Under the pieces are notes generated by a model. That model had not been told where the DNA came from. It searched no databases and saw only the letters and a list, made by a program, of their open reading frames with translations. Below, one piece after another: positions 37,700-52,869 of a DNA stretch of 64,000 nucleotides. The DNA lies in the NCBI RefSeq assembly GCF_000283155.1, contig NW_004454210.1:2424031-2488030 (forward strand), written 5' to 3'. This stretch comes from Ceratotherium simum simum. Taxonomy: Eukaryota > Chordata > Mammalia > Perissodactyla > Rhinocerotidae. The position numbers were made by a program, and so were the translations under genes. How positions within the stretch are numbered: the stretch's first letter is position 1; every line of letters begins with the position of its first letter.

Positions 37700-38640
37700 T
37701 GGACTAGGGTTAGTGGGGAGCCAGGGCCGAAGACGCGGCCGTGAGCGCAGAGCCGGGTGGCGGGGGCGCGCGGCCGCGGCGGCCGCGGGGCTCTCACCTC
37801 GGAAAGTCAAGCTGGCGACCGGGTCGCTGCGCCGGTCCTTCTTCGCACTGGGGAGGTTGCTGGCCCTCACCAGCAGGCAGCACAGCATGGTTCGGCCGCC
37901 CCGGGCGCGCAGAGGCGCGCGGGCAGGACCGGAGCAGGAGCGGGAGCACCGGGCCCAGGCACCCACCGAGAAAGCGCCCGGCTCCGCGGCACCCGCGCCA
38001 AAGTGGAGCTGTCGCCTTCCCTGCGCCTCCGCGGAGAAGTCCCAACGCCTGCGAGAGGCCGCAGAGAGGACACCGGACACCCGCTGGGCGGACCCTCCCC
38101 TCCGGCCCCTTCCAGCTCCGCCCTGCCCGCGGCGGGCGGGGCGGGCAGGGGTCAGATGTTCCCCCTCCCGGGTTCCCGCCCTCGGGCCAGGAATGGAAGC
38201 ATCGCTGACGCGGGGCGCACAGCTCGGCCGCGCAGCGCGGACAAGGCACCAGCCGGCCCTGCTTGCGGGAGTCCCCAGCGTGCGGGGCTCCCCGCGCGTC
38301 GGCTATTCTCCTCCCCGCTGCGCCGAGCCCAGGCCGGCAGGCCGAGGGCGCTTGGCGACTGGGTGAGAAGGAGAAATGAACGAAGGCAGGAGGAGCGGGA
38401 GACCTGGCTGCAGGAACGAGAGTGTGTCCGCGGAAACTACAAGTTGGAGCGAGCGCCGAAGGAGGAGTGTGCGGAGAGGCAGAACGCACTCTGCGCCCTG
38501 AGCCCCCGGCCTCCGCGCCGCTCGCCTTGCTCCGCCTGCCCCCCTGCCGGCGCTCGGAGCCCAGGCGCCCTGAGAGATTCCGAGGCTCGAGCCCTCGCGA
38601 ACCGGCCTCTGAGCCTTCTCCAGAACAGTCTGGTGTCGCT
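37700..38640 (-). promoter_or_regulatory. DYSF: CpG island and alternative promoter of DYSF v1
   Basis: The densest CpG block of the window surrounds the v1 first exon and extends about 750 bp upstream of its ATG. It has many CCGCGG and GGCGGG-type elements that can bind Sp1. Several long open frames on both strands here (the longest about 350 codons on the plus strand) are what GC-rich DNA gives by chance. It is separate from the canonical CpG-rich block 9 kb away, so the two first exons can be controlled independently. Confidence 0.8.
37798..37888 (-). CDS. DYSF: Dysferlin alternative first exon (v1 form of C2A)
   Basis: Lies inside intron 1 of the canonical transcript, about 9 kb downstream of exon 1. 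It encodes 30 residues plus one base, starting MLCCLLVRASNLPSAKK and ending ASLTFR-G, and splices in phase 1 to exon 2 (CGA G + GG GTG). The start ATG (complement of 37886-37888) has a strong context, ACCATGC. The donor is GTGAGAG at 37797. This matches the known DYSF v1 alternative first exon, which has its own promoter. Loop 1 is basic (AKKDRRSD) instead of acidic, so Asp16 and Asp18 of the canonical form are absent, in line with the reported difference in Ca2+ dependence between the two C2A forms. It sits in the strongest CpG island of the window. Confidence 0.95.
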
Positions 38641-38809
38641 CATCTCCGGAGACAGAGGTCTGTGGCCAAATCATATTGCGTTCCCTGGAGCACAGGGGGT
38701 CCACCCGCTGCCCGTTCCGTCCCCTACAACATCCCCACCACCAACAGCAATCTCTAGGCCCTCTCGCCCCCACTATGGGGAAAATTCCCTATGGCGTGAG
38801 CCTTGAGCG

Positions 38810-40060
38810 GTGACAGCCCCTTAGCACGCTTTCCCGTGTGATGTCTGGGTCTCTTACAGCTGATGGACTTCTTGACCACGGGGCCGGGCTTCTCACCTCT
38901 TTACCCCTACACTCCAGCACCTAGCAACGGACAGGGCACTGTCCCTCCTCCCACCTCCCAAGTCCTCACTTACCTCCACACTCAGCTGAAGTTCTGTTAG
39001 TTATCATTCTGCTGCATAAAATCTCGGCCCCCTTTCCTCTCTCTTATTTTGAGGATCCAGCATGTTCATGTGGCTAAACCATAACCTGGTGAAATCCAGC
39101 ACTGCCTACTCCACCCCTGCAGCCTAACCGCTGAAGGTGTTGGAGAATAACTCAGCCAACCTGCCCGGCGTCACTTGATAATCATGACCCCTGACTCAGG
39201 TGGACCCTTCCTGCTGCCAGGCAATCATCCACTATTTCCAGTCTCTTCAGTCTCCATCGCTCCTAGAGGACTATTTCATACTTTTCTTTCCTGAAACCTA
39301 CAACACCCCATTGCCATCCCCACTCTCAAGTTTGCCTCCTATTTACTGAGTAGAGAACTTCCTCCCAGCCTGCTAACCCCTATCAGCATCTGTGTCCTTT
39401 GCCTTCTCTCCTGTTATTATGAATGAATTGTCAGTACTCCTAAGGCCGGCCAGGTACCTAGGCACTAGGTCCTACCCTTCTCACCCACTCATTGACTAGT
39501 CTGAAGCTCTCCTCTCCACTGCCTTAAAGGCTGCACCTTCTCTAGCTGATTTGGGCTCTCTTCTCCTGGCTCGACGCAATCCCTGGGTGACCCCACCCAC
39601 CCTCATAATGAGGTGGACACTTGCTTTCTCTCCTACATCCAGACTCCCTTCCTCCCTCTTAGCAGAACCCAACTGTTCGGGTACTACCCCCAGCCCCAGC
39701 TCCAGGTGAATCCTGATCTAGCTGAGCCCATCTCCTGGCAATAGCTATTGGTCTAGCGATGGGCATGTGTCCTGAGTTGTTATCCTAGAGGGACAGACAA
39801 GCCCAACTCCCTCTCCTGCTTCATGAGAATAAGGAAGCATGTAGATCCAGTTGCTGATCAGCTCTAGGATGTGGCAGACACCAAGGATGGCAGACCAGAG
39901 AGAAAAATGGAGTCTACCTGGGTCCAGGATGACTGTGGACTGTACACTGTATATGCCCAGAGCCCCCCAGGTCTCTGGATCACATGTCTGGATCATACCG
40001 GGGCCTAGGACTCAATGGGGCTTCCTCCCACGGGGGCTTGTATCAGGAATGAAAATCACT
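38810..40060. other. DYSF: Intron 1 stretch, possible old L2
   Basis: C/T-rich text at 39060-39600 resembles a diverged LINE L2 body but I cannot align it by eye. No exon is supported. Confidence 0.4.
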
Positions 40061-40079
40061 TTAAGGCTGTTTATTATTA

Positions 40080-40300
40080 TTATTTTTTTTTTTTTTAAAG
40101 ATTTATTTATTTTATTTTTTCCCCCCAAAGCCCCAGTGGATAGTTGTGTGTCGTAGCTGCACATCCTTCTAGTTGCTGCATGTGGGACTCGGCCTCAGGA
40201 TGAACGGAGAAGTGGTGCCTCGATGCGCACCCGGGATCCAAACCCGGGCCGCCAGCATCGCAGCGCGCGCACTTAACCACCAAGCCACAGGGCCGGCCCA
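40080..40300 (-). mobile_element. ERE SINE, short form, longest target-site duplication
   Basis: Complete copy, minus orientation. A perfect 18-bp duplication, TAAGGCTGTTTATTATTA, flanks it at 40062-40079 and 40301-40318. Confidence 0.98.
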
Positions 40301-40369
40301 TAAGGCTGTTTATTATTAAAGTCTATTTGAGGCAGGATTTCACTTACTTGTGGCTTAAATCATCCTTAC

Positions 40370-41040
40370 TGACACCCATGACTTTGGCATCATCTATGTG
40401 CCCAGAGCATCCAGATGCCTCCACTGAGGCATTTCTACCACCACCCTCTCCTGCCTGGGCCTCTGCAGGGGCCTCTTAGCTGGTCACCTCACAGTCGCTC
40501 TGGTCACCTCTCCCACTATCCACACTGGAGCCAGGAGATCTTAAAACAAATATGATCAGGTCACTCCCCTGCTGAAAAACCCTCAAAGGCCTCCCATGCT
40601 CTTGGGATAAAGCCCAGATCCCTTACCTCTGCCAACAGGGTAAGGCCACTCACCTCTCCCTCTCGGAGCTCCAGCTCCAGTGGCTTCTCCATTTCTGGAA
40701 CGTGCTGAGCTCCCTCCCAACTCCGAGCTCCACTGTCCCCTCTGCCTGCAACTGCCTTCCCCGCCCTCTTTACAGGGCCCCCGGTTCATCCTTCAGGCCT
40801 CAGCTTAAACATCACTTCCCCGGGGAAGCCATCTCTGACCCTCTGGTCTCGGTTGGGTCCCTCTGGCTGCACAGCAGCACCTGTCCTTCCCAGCACTCGT
40901 CACAATGGTAAGGAATAACTGTGTAATTACTTGTTTGATGTCTAGCTAGACTGTGGAGTGGGTCAGTGAGGGGAGAGACCACGTCCGTCTCAGTCAGCCG
41001 GGCATTCCCAGTGCACTGTAAGGGCTGGCCTGGGGTTGAC
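40370..41040 (+). repeat. L2 LINE 3' region
   Basis: ATGATCAGGTCACTCCCCTG, TGCTCTTGGGATAAAGCCCA, TTTACAGGGCCCCC, TCAGCTTAAACATCACTTCC and GGGGAAGCCATCTCTGACCC occur in L2 order. Confidence 0.85.
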
Positions 41041-41092
41041 GTAGTGGACCTTGTGCTTGCCTCCCCAGGGTCCCTTCCACACAGCCATGAGC

Positions 41093-41290
41093 CTAAACCA
41101 GTGGTTCTCAAAGAGGACAGTACTGCCCCCTAGGGGGAATTTTGGATACGCTGATTTGGGAGATTTTTTTACTGTCACAATGATTTCTGGCTTTGCCCCT
41201 TTCCCCCACCACACTACACCCTGCCCCCTACTCCTGCTCTAATCCCTCAGAGGCAGCACAGGAAATCTGTAGGGGGCATATCTCATATTT
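41093..41290. repeat. hAT-type MITE
   Basis: Starts CCAGTGGTTCTCAAAGAGGA with GCCCCCTAGGGGGAATTTTG inside. The right end is degraded. Confidence 0.6.
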
Positions 41291-41299
41291 TCAGAGGGA

Positions 41300-41700
41300 C
41301 ATTCCAAGTTCCTAATGTCTGGGTTTTTTTCCCCAAGACCTGACATGGGGAATCCAAGGAGCAAACAAACCTTGCCCCTCTGCTCAGTGACGTCAACCTT
41401 GAGATGAGCACTCTGCCCGTGAGTTTACAGGATTCCTTCAGGGCACGTTTGCCCAAGTCCCAAACATTCCAGGAGTGTGGATGGCCCAATGCATCCTTCT
41501 GCCCTCTCCCTTCACATTCATTGAAGACTACGTGTTCCCCAGATATCCCAATCTAACCAGGGGGATTGACGGGCACCTGCGTGTCCACCAAGGGTGCAGA
41601 ATGCACAGGCAGTAGTAATTCTGGCTACAGCCACATTACGTGACTTCTGGGGAAGAATAGCCCCATAGTGGGAACAATCAGGCAGTCCTGGGCTTCCATC
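41300..41700. other. DYSF: Intron 1 stretch without recognised features
   Basis: Nothing supportable. Confidence 0.5.
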
Positions 41701-41714
41701 CCAGTCCACTCTTT

Positions 41715-42200
41715 TCTAGCTTGTGACCTGAGTCATGTGACTTGACCTTTCAGAGTCTGTTTCTGCTTCTATGAAATCAAGAGAATGAGGGGCCAGCCCC
41801 ATGGCTTAGCAGTTAAGTGCACGCACTCCACTACTGGCGGCCTGGGTTCGGATCCCGGGCGTGCACCGACGCACCGCTTCTCCGGCCATGCTGAGGCTCC
41901 GTCCCACATACAGCAACTAGAAGGATGTGCAGCTATGACATACAACTATCTACTGGGGCTTTGGGGGGAAAAAGGAGGAGGATTGGCAATAGATGTTAGC
42001 TCAGAGCTGGTCTTCCTCAGCAAAAAAAAAGAGGAGGATTGGCATGGATGTTAGCTCAGGGCTGATCTTTCTCACAAAAAAAAAAAGAGAGAGAGAGAAT
42101 GATACTTCACAGAGGTGTTGGGAGGATTAAACCAAATCCCAGGGCCTCCAGCACAGTGCCTGGCTGCATAGTAGGTGCACAGTAGGTGTTAGTGCTCTTC
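41715..42200 (+). repeat. MIR SINE split by an ERE
   Basis: 41715-41788 gives the MIR middle (GACCTTTCAGAGTCTGTTTC) and 42103-42200 the MIR 3' half (GGAGGATTAAACCAAATCCC, GCACAGTGCCTGGCTGCATA). Confidence 0.8.
41789..42093 (+). mobile_element. ERE SINE, long form with two tail units
   Basis: Same architecture as the copies at 11267 and 58485. The 9-bp duplication AGAGAATGA is at 41780-41788 and 42094-42102. Confidence 0.96.
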
Positions 42201-42204
42201 CTGC

Positions 42205-42670
42205 TGGCATTGCATTCTAATGAACCGATCTGGAAAGAGACTAGCATGCAGGCATCAGAGAAAGAGATGGCATTTGACTTGGGGAAAGGGACTGAGAAGG
42301 TTTGTGGGCTCAGGGAGTCACCAGGGGGATATGTGTTCCAAGAAAGACCTAGCACCATGGTGAGGGCCACAGCCAGCCATCAGGCAAGTGGACAAATGCC
42401 TTTCGCTCAAAAGGGGCTGCTCCAGGAGGAGCAGTTAGAGGAGACAGGACTAGCATCCCTGGGGGAGAGGGGATGGTCACTCACCACTCAGCCCATTGTG
42501 CCCAGTCTGGTAGGACAGTGGATGGACGAACAGAGCTGATGATAGGACTGACCAGGCAAAAATCTATTAGAAGGCTTCTTGGATATATGCACTGATTTCT
42601 TAGTACATGTACAATACCTGTTAACTATAATTATAATTATAATAAATATATGTTTAATTACATACAATAA
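42205..42670. other. DYSF: Intron 1 stretch without recognised features
   Basis: A TAATTATAA-rich patch near 42620-42680; otherwise unassigned. Confidence 0.5.
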
Positions 42671-42679
42671 TAATAATTA

Positions 42680-42910
42680 GAGTTCACACAAATTGAGTGC
42701 CAGGCACTATTCAAAGTGCTTTACATGGATTAACATATAAACTCTTCAGAACCATCCCTCCAGAGTGGATACTATTATTATCAACACTTTGCAGATGAGG
42801 AAACTGAGATACAGAGTGGTTAAGTAGCTTGCCCAAAGATGCACAGCTGGAAAGTAGCAGAGCTGGGATTCCAAATCCAAGATCCCAGGCAGTCTGGGTT
42901 CAAAGCCAAT
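42680..42910 (-). repeat. MIR SINE, nearly full length
   Basis: Reversed MIR from TTGAGTGCCAGGCACTATTC through GATGAGGAAACTGAGATACA to AGGCAGTCTGGGTTCAAAGC. Confidence 0.9.
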
Positions 42911-42914
42911 ACTC

Positions 42915-43490
42915 TCAGCTACCATCCTTCTCTCCCTCATTTGATGTTCTCATCCCACTGGAATGTGACCAAGGCAGCCAGCTATCTGCACTCCTGAGCC
43001 CCTCCACCCAACTTCACACTGGACTGGCTAAGCCTGAGGCCCACAGTGACACTGCCCCTGTCCTGGAGGCCACTGCCCCACGGCCCACCTCCGTGCCCCA
43101 TGATCCATCACCCTGGCCTCAGCTTATCAGACTCTGAGCAGCCACCATAGGCCTGCCAGAGGCCTGTGAGATGGCCTGGCTGGAGGGTACTGCCTAGAGG
43201 GACATCATGGGCCCAATGGTGACTGACTGGTCCCATGAGATCCAGAGAGAGTGATGCAGAAGAACAGAGACCCATCTAAGATAAGAAAGCGTCCTCCTGA
43301 CCAGAGAGTGAGAGGGAGGAGGTCTCTGCCTGGGTGAGAGAGAAAGGGAGTGGCAGTAGGGACAATGTGTGAGATACGGCAGGATGTGAGGGGGCAACGT
43401 GCAGACTGAGACTGGGCTCCAGGGTGTCAGCCAGACCTGGGTTCAAATCCTGCCCCTCCCTCCACCTTTTACTGCTTGTGTCTTGTAAAT
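42915..43490. other. DYSF: Intron 1 stretch without recognised features
   Basis: Nothing supportable. Confidence 0.5.
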
Positions 43491-43499
43491 CAGAGCTAA

Positions 43500-43770
43500 A
43501 ACCAGAGGGAGATGGTAGAGCAGTTAAAGACGGGGCTCTGGAGCCAGCCAGTGTGGGCTGGAACCCCGACTCCACTCCTTACCAGTGTATAACTTAACCT
43601 CCTGGTGCTGCAGTTTTCTCATCTGTAAAATGGGGCTGATAAAAGTTGCTACCATATATGGCTGGTAGGAGGATTAAGTGTCTGCATGTAAGTGCCTGGT
43701 ATGAATTATAACTGGAACATGATACAGCTCATATGAAATGCGTTCTATTTAGAACAGCGCCTAGCACCTA
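43500..43770 (+). repeat. MIR SINE, nearly full length
   Basis: GGGCTCTGGAGCCAGCCAGT, TTTTCTCATCTGTAAAATGG, GTAGGAGGATTAAGTGTC. Confidence 0.9.
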
Positions 43771-44149
43771 GTGAGCGCAGTATCAGTTAAATCTGTCTGT
43801 TTCATAGGATTGTTGTGGGGTTTTAAAGAAACAGCATCTGAAAATGGTACATTGTTTGTGCTTAATGAATGCCCATTCTCTCTCCTTGTGATGAATGTAC
43901 ACATGTTCAAAGCTAGAATCTTCTCTCTTTTAGTCATTCATCTTTCGCTGCTACCCTCCTGGCAGCCTTGCATCCCCTGCCCACTTTGACTCAGCCCCAT
44001 GCTGGGTACCCGAGGCACAGCCCTCCCCTGTACTGGCTCAGGCCAGGGTGCTCTGGGTGGGCAGTGCATGGTATGTTTTCCAAAGCACTTTGTTATTCAT
44101 GAGCCGTGGATGCTGAGAACAACAGAGGTCACTGATGATGGGGGGAGCA

Positions 44150-44290
44150 GTGCTTTGGCCACTGTGTGACCTTGGCCAGGCCCCTGTACTTCTCTGGGCC
44201 TATTTGCTCATCTATAAAGGGAGATAATATCTGCCCTTTGGCCTCACAAAGCTGCTGTGAGCATGAAATGAATTTATGCATGCCCGCGGG
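44150..44290 (+). repeat. MIR SINE fragment
   Basis: GTGTGACCTTGGCCAGGCCC, then TTTGCTCATCTATAAAGGGA. Confidence 0.8.
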
Positions 44291-44294
44291 AGCC

Positions 44295-47600
<3,306 letters not shown>

Positions 47601-47604
47601 GAGG

Positions 47605-48475
47605 AATTTCATTCACCAGCAGCGCCGGCTGCCTTAAAAACTTTGCCCCCCTCTTTTCTGGTTGCAAAAGAAACACATGCTACTTTTAACACAAAAGCAC
47701 AAAAGAAAGCAATCTCTAAGTCTGAAAAAAAAGAGTATTAACATTTGGATATTTACCAGTCCAGGCTTTTCCTCTGAATGCATGTACATATGCATATAAA
47801 TTACAGTTATTTGTTGTATATCTGAGATCAGAGTGTGTGTACACTTCTGTGTCCTGCTTTTTCGTGTAGCATTTTCTTGCATCATTAAAAATTCTTCACA
47901 ATTTTTTCTATAGCTACATAATTTTCTATCATATGAATGTACTAGATTCACAAAGCTTTTTCCTCCTGTTACACATTAGGCTCTTGCCAGGTTTTTACAT
48001 GAAACCTGGGATATAAACCCATCTTCAGGCCCCCTCTGCTAGTTACTCAGATTGGATTCCTAGCCTTGGAATAATAAGGTCGCAGGACATGCCTTATTTT
48101 AGGTCCTGGTACCTCTTGCTAAACTGCTTTCTGGAAGCTGTGTAGATCCACACTCCCAGCAGTAGGGTGACTCACCTTCTAAAGAGGGCCACTTGGATGG
48201 GTGTGCAGCTGTCAGCAAAACTTCTCCCCCAGCAGCCCAGGGAGGAGCACACACACCCAGGGCAGGAAAGGTCAGCTGCGGACAGGGGGCTGGTTTTGCC
48301 CCATAAGGAGGTCCCCGGGGGAAGCAACACTCCCCCAAAGGTCTTAATTTTAAGATCAGATAGCAGACGTCTCCTGTGGTCACTTATGGTCCTCCTGCAG
48401 CAATCTGTGCCTCCTCTCTTCTTTGCCTCTAGCACACTATGTGGATGTAGGGAGAGGAAAACAGGAGGTTAAAAG
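47605..48475. other. Upstream intergenic stretch, possible old repeat
   Basis: 47650-48000 reads like a very old dispersed repeat (ATTCTTCACAATTTTTTCTA, CATAATTTTCTATCATATGA). No gene is supported. Confidence 0.4.
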
Positions 48476-48479
48476 TCAA

Positions 48480-49420
48480 TCATTCATTTAACAGGTACGT
48501 ATCAAGTCCTACAACACGCCAAGCACTGTCCTGGGTGTTGGGGACACAATGGTGAGCAGAAGTGACATGGTCCCTGCTATGCTCTGAATTTTGCCCCCCC
48601 ACCCCAAATTTATATGTTGAAGCCCTAACCCCCAGTTAGGATTGTGACTGTATGTGGAGATAGGGCTTTTAAAGAGGTGATTAAGTTAAAATGAGGCTGT
48701 TAGGGTGGGCTCTAATCCAATCTGACAGGTATTCTTGTAAGAAGAGGAAATTTGGACACACAGAGACCCAAGGGATGCGCGCACACAGAGGAGAGACCAT
48801 GTGAGGAGACAGCTAGAAGGCAGCCATCTGCAAGCCAAGGAGAGAAACCTCAGGAGAAAAATAGCCAATCAACAATTTGATCTTGGATTTCTAGCCTCCA
48901 GAACTGTGAGAAGATAAATTTCTGTCATTTAAGTCACCCAGTCTGTGGTGTTTTGTTATGGCAGCCTGAGAAAACTAATGTAGTGCTTGACCTCAAGGAG
49001 TTTCCACTTTAGTGGAGGAAATTGACATTTATCAAATAAACCAAGCCAAGCATACACTGTTATAATAAGTGCAGTAAAGGAGAGAAAATGGGTGTGTGTG
49101 AGAGCAGATAGCAGGGGTCCTCATCTAGACCCAGGGGCAGTGAGAGCTATTTGAGATGAGACCTGAAGGCCAGTTAGGAGTTCACTGGGCAAGACTGAGG
49201 CGGCAGAGGAAAAGAGTGTTCTAGAGAGAAGGAAGGAAATGCTCTGGGTCAAGGCCCTGGGAAGAGTGGGGGAAGAAAGAACACCGTGACTTGCAGATGG
49301 GGGTGGGATGGAGAGCTGGAGGAGGTGAGGCTGGAGAGAACATACAGAGCCTGTCGGAAGCTGCCTAAGGCCTGCTAAGTCCAAAGGAACGACAGGATTT
49401 GATCTACTTTTCAAAAGCTC
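48480..49420 (-). repeat. L2 LINE 3' region split by an LTR
   Basis: Reversed L2: AAGCACTGTCCTGGGTGTTG before the LTR, then CTTGACCTCAAGGAGTTTCC and GGGTCAAGGCCCTGGGAAGA after it. Confidence 0.75.
48575..48982 (+). mobile_element. MaLR (MLT1-type) solo LTR
   Basis: Starts TGCTATGCTCTGAATTTTG; contains TATATGTTGAAGCCCTAACC, GATCTTGGATTTCTAGCCTC and CCAGAACTGTGAGAAGATAA; ends AACTAATGTA. Inserted in the L2 above. Confidence 0.9.
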
Positions 49421-49424
49421 CCTC

Positions 49425-52025
49425 GGGCTGCTTTTTGGAGAATGAAGTGCAAGAGGCCAGAGTGGAGGCCAAGAGGCCAGTTAGAAGCTACAGTGGAGGG
49501 TCAAAGTGAGAGGTGATGGTGACATGGCCCAAGGTGGTGAGAGTGGGGTTGGAGAGAAGTAGAGCAACGCTGGGAGGAAGGAGGAGGGACATTCTGCAGA
49601 GCAGGTGGAGTAGATCAAGTTTCTTGCTGCTGAACTTGGCCATTATGCGTCGCTGGAAAAAAAACCTTTGGCTTGGATGAAGTGATTGACTGATTCATTC
49701 ATTCATTTAACCAACATTTATCGGGTGCCTTGTATGTGGCAGGTGTTTGCCAGATTCAAGTTTTAGAACTTGAAGGGTACTGAGTAGGGAGTAAAATTTA
49801 ATTTCACTGGGAAGAAGGGCAAGAAGCCCTGCTGATCTAGGGGAAGCCCCAACTGTGGTCTATTTTTAAAGAAGTACAGTTTGGCTGTATTCAGATGCAT
49901 AAAGTAACATGAACCTGCTCCAAGGCAGAGCTAAAATGGGATATAATAAGAACCTAGCTGCTTGCAAATATGGTGTGACGAAAGTGATTTGAAAAGAACC
50001 AGTTTTCTTTATAGGTTAAACATCCCCCCTGGCGACTTCTCTATGTTCTTTATTCATACAGCAGGTTCACTTCAAACATTTTACACACAGCCCAGTCTGT
50101 ACAGAAATGAACTCCTAGTGAGAATGCATCCCAACTTGATTCCTCAATGTGTAGGACATGTTTGGAGTGTCTCCTGTATTTAAAAGAACCACGATCTCTG
50201 AGACCACCCTCTAGCCATAGGGAAAGACACCTGGTTCAACCTGAACCAATCTGATGATCTCTCCCAAGAATTTGGAGTTGGGACTGAGAGATGCTAGCCT
50301 GTGTGTGTGGCTGGAGCTGAGATTAATAAAATTGGAGGCTCAGAAGGAGCCACATGCTTGGAAAAGTGGAGAAAGTTCTGCAGTCAGAAAAAGAGATCAT
50401 GAGTAGGGGGCGAGGTAGAGGGAACAAGAGAAAGAGACCCTTCTGGTTGTTCCTGGACCCTATTCCTCACGAGTCTCACTGCCCATAAAGTCTGAGAGAT
50501 GGCCTCGGAGGTAGATATTTGCCATTTTGGGTTCCCAGCTTTTGACCTCTCCTTCCTAAAACACTCTCACCACTCCTCGTGAGTAGTCAGTCTTGGGGAG
50601 CGGAAGTGCCTGCCTCTCTCTCTCTCTGGAAGATTCAGAGCCAGTGCCTTCCTCTCCCCATCACTGTGCAGCATGGCCCAGGCTCAGCCAGCTGGACACA
50701 CTCTTCCAGGACTTGAAGTAAGTCCTTAAGGAGCCTCAGGAAGTGAGATGTGGCAGCTGCAGTGACAGCAAATGACCAGCCTTTTCCTGCTGTAGAATGG
50801 GGGATCACAGCTATGGCTCCCGCTGCCCTGAGGCCTGTCCACTTCTCAAGTCAAGTCTGCCAGCTTCCCTCCATTCTGTGAGCCCCCAAAGCTCTCCCGT
50901 AATCCTCTCTTGCCTCAGATGCCCAGGCTCGGTTGCTGTTGCTAGCAGCCAAGAATCATCTGACAGACCCAGTGTCTTTATAGCGAATCCCTCCACAATT
51001 TGCTTTGGAGAAAAAACCTTTGGCTTGGATGAAGTAATTAACTAATTGATTGATTCATTCATTCATTCATTTAACCAACATTTATAGAGTGCCTCTCCCA
51101 AAGCTGCCAGAGGGAGCATGGCCCAACTTGAAGCATTGTTCTGTTTCTTGCTAGAAAAGAACCTCGGCTACAATATTCAAAGGTATTAAGCATCACTAGT
51201 GTCTTATATTTCTGTCTACCTTCTCTCCTTTGGAATTATGGTTGGGATCAGACCTGGAAAGAAAAGAGGGAGTGGAGAATATGAGGAGTTAGAGCTTTGA
51301 TGTAACCCATAAAACTCTTCGGAGGACAAGGTGAGGTCTAGGGGGGTGTGTGTGTGTGTGCGCGCGCGCGTGTATGTTATCATTAGGGGGATTTTGTGGG
51401 CTGGAGTCCATCCCTTACTTGGAGCATCATGAGAATAACCATCAGGGCTGCCAGGTATAGCTGCACAGGTAGTGCACTGAGCAATTATACATGGTCACCC
51501 TCCTAGACCATAGCCGTGTCAAAGTCAGGATCTCTAGCTGGAGGTACTAAATAGGCAGTCAGTCAGCTTCAGCTCGGAAAGCTCTTAAAAAGATAAATTC
51601 TACTCTGTAGATAGCCTGGCTGACATGCAGAAATTATACATCTTCAGGTAGTTAAACTTATCAGTCCTTTCCCTTATGGCTTCTACCTTTGTTGTTTTAA
51701 TAAGTGATCCCTGCCTCATCCCAAGGTTATATAAGGATTTACCCAGATTTGCTTAGATTTACCTATATTTACCAGTTGGTTTATTCAATTCTTAACACTC
51801 TGTCTGGAATTACAGTTTGGTTTCCCCTCTGGGAAAGAAAATATATAAGTAGAGCCCTTCCCAAATTGGGCAATTTAAGGGAAAATTATTTGAATCCTCA
51901 AGGTCAATCCATTTTTGCTTCTATGAGCTCAGGTCCTCTGGGGCCCCATGCTCTCTGCTCTGGGCAGAGGAATGTGGTGGGTCAGAGTGTATTAAGGGCA
52001 GGAAGTGGGGATGGTAACTGTGTTA
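49425..52025. other. Upstream intergenic stretch, mostly unassigned
   Basis: Contains reversed L2/MIR ends near 49690-49760 and 51050-51095, which are part of a local duplication, and a GT/GC alternating tract at 51346-51377. No gene is supported; open frames lack domains. Confidence 0.5.
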
Positions 52026-52029
52026 GATC

Positions 52030-52170
52030 TCAGTTACCGTATGACCATTGACAGATTTAACATCTCTGAGCCTTAGTTTCCTCATCTGTAAGATGAATAT
52101 AATCATAGTTTGTGGTGAGGATAAAATGAGAATAAAATGGATGCAAAGCACTATTTTAGGATCTTTCAAA
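52030..52170 (+). repeat. MIR SINE
   Basis: GAGCCTTAGTTTCCTCATCT, then GTGGTGAGGATAAAATGAG. Confidence 0.85.
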
Positions 52171-52417
52171 ATCAGAGATGCCTCTCTTCTCTGGCCTAGA
52201 TGGGACTTTTTTTTTTTTTTGCATCATAGCGGGTAAGAAACTACAGCACAGCAGGATACAGAGACTGGTCAAAAGATTTTCTTTATCCTTTATTTGTTAT
52301 CAAATCCAGAGATGTGCACTCTGTTCCTGCCCTCTGCTGAAGGTGAGATTTGTCAATCGTCCGGATTGTCCAGGGCCATGAGGTGGGCTTGCATTGCTTG
52401 GTCTTCCCATAGCCACG

Positions 52418-52866
52418 TGATAGGCAGAAAAAAATGCCTCCACAAAGATATTCACTTCCTAAACCCCAGAACCTGTGAATATTTACGTTTTATGGCAAAA
52501 CATGTGATTTAGTGAAGGATCTTGAGAGGAGGCGTTTATCCGGGATTATCCCAGTGGGCCCTAAATGCAATCACATGTATCCTTATAAGAGAGAGGCAGA
52601 GGGAGATTTGCCAGGTACACACAGAGAAGGTGATGTGAAGATGGAGGCAGAGATTGGGGTTACGGCGCCACAAGTCAAGGACTGCCAGACAGCCACCAGA
52701 AGCTAGAGGAGGCAAGGAACCGATTCTCCCCCAAAGCCTCCAGAGGGAGAATGGCCCTCCCGACACCCTGATCTTGGACTTCTGGCCTCCAGAACTGTGA
52801 AAGGATAAATTTGTTGTTTTAACCACCACAGTTGTGACAGTCAGAGCAGCCATAGGAAACTAATGC
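52418..52866 (+). mobile_element. MaLR (MLT1C-like) solo LTR
   Basis: Starts TGATAGGCAGAAAAAAATGC; contains CCAGTGGGCCCTAAATGCAA, TGATCTTGGACTTCTGGCCT and CCAGAACTGTGAAAGGATAA; ends GAAACTAATGCA. Confidence 0.9.
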
Positions 52867-52869
52867 ACT

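Noticed and set aside
37889..38080. N-terminal extension of the v1 form
   Set aside because: Open frame with only a GTG start, GC-rich composition, and a strong ACCATGC start at 37888.
37757..38806. 349-codon plus-strand open frame across the v1 CpG island
   Set aside because: Very GC-rich DNA has few stop codons. The translation is low-complexity Arg/Pro/Ala/Gly, several other frames are open too, and it is antisense to a solid DYSF exon.
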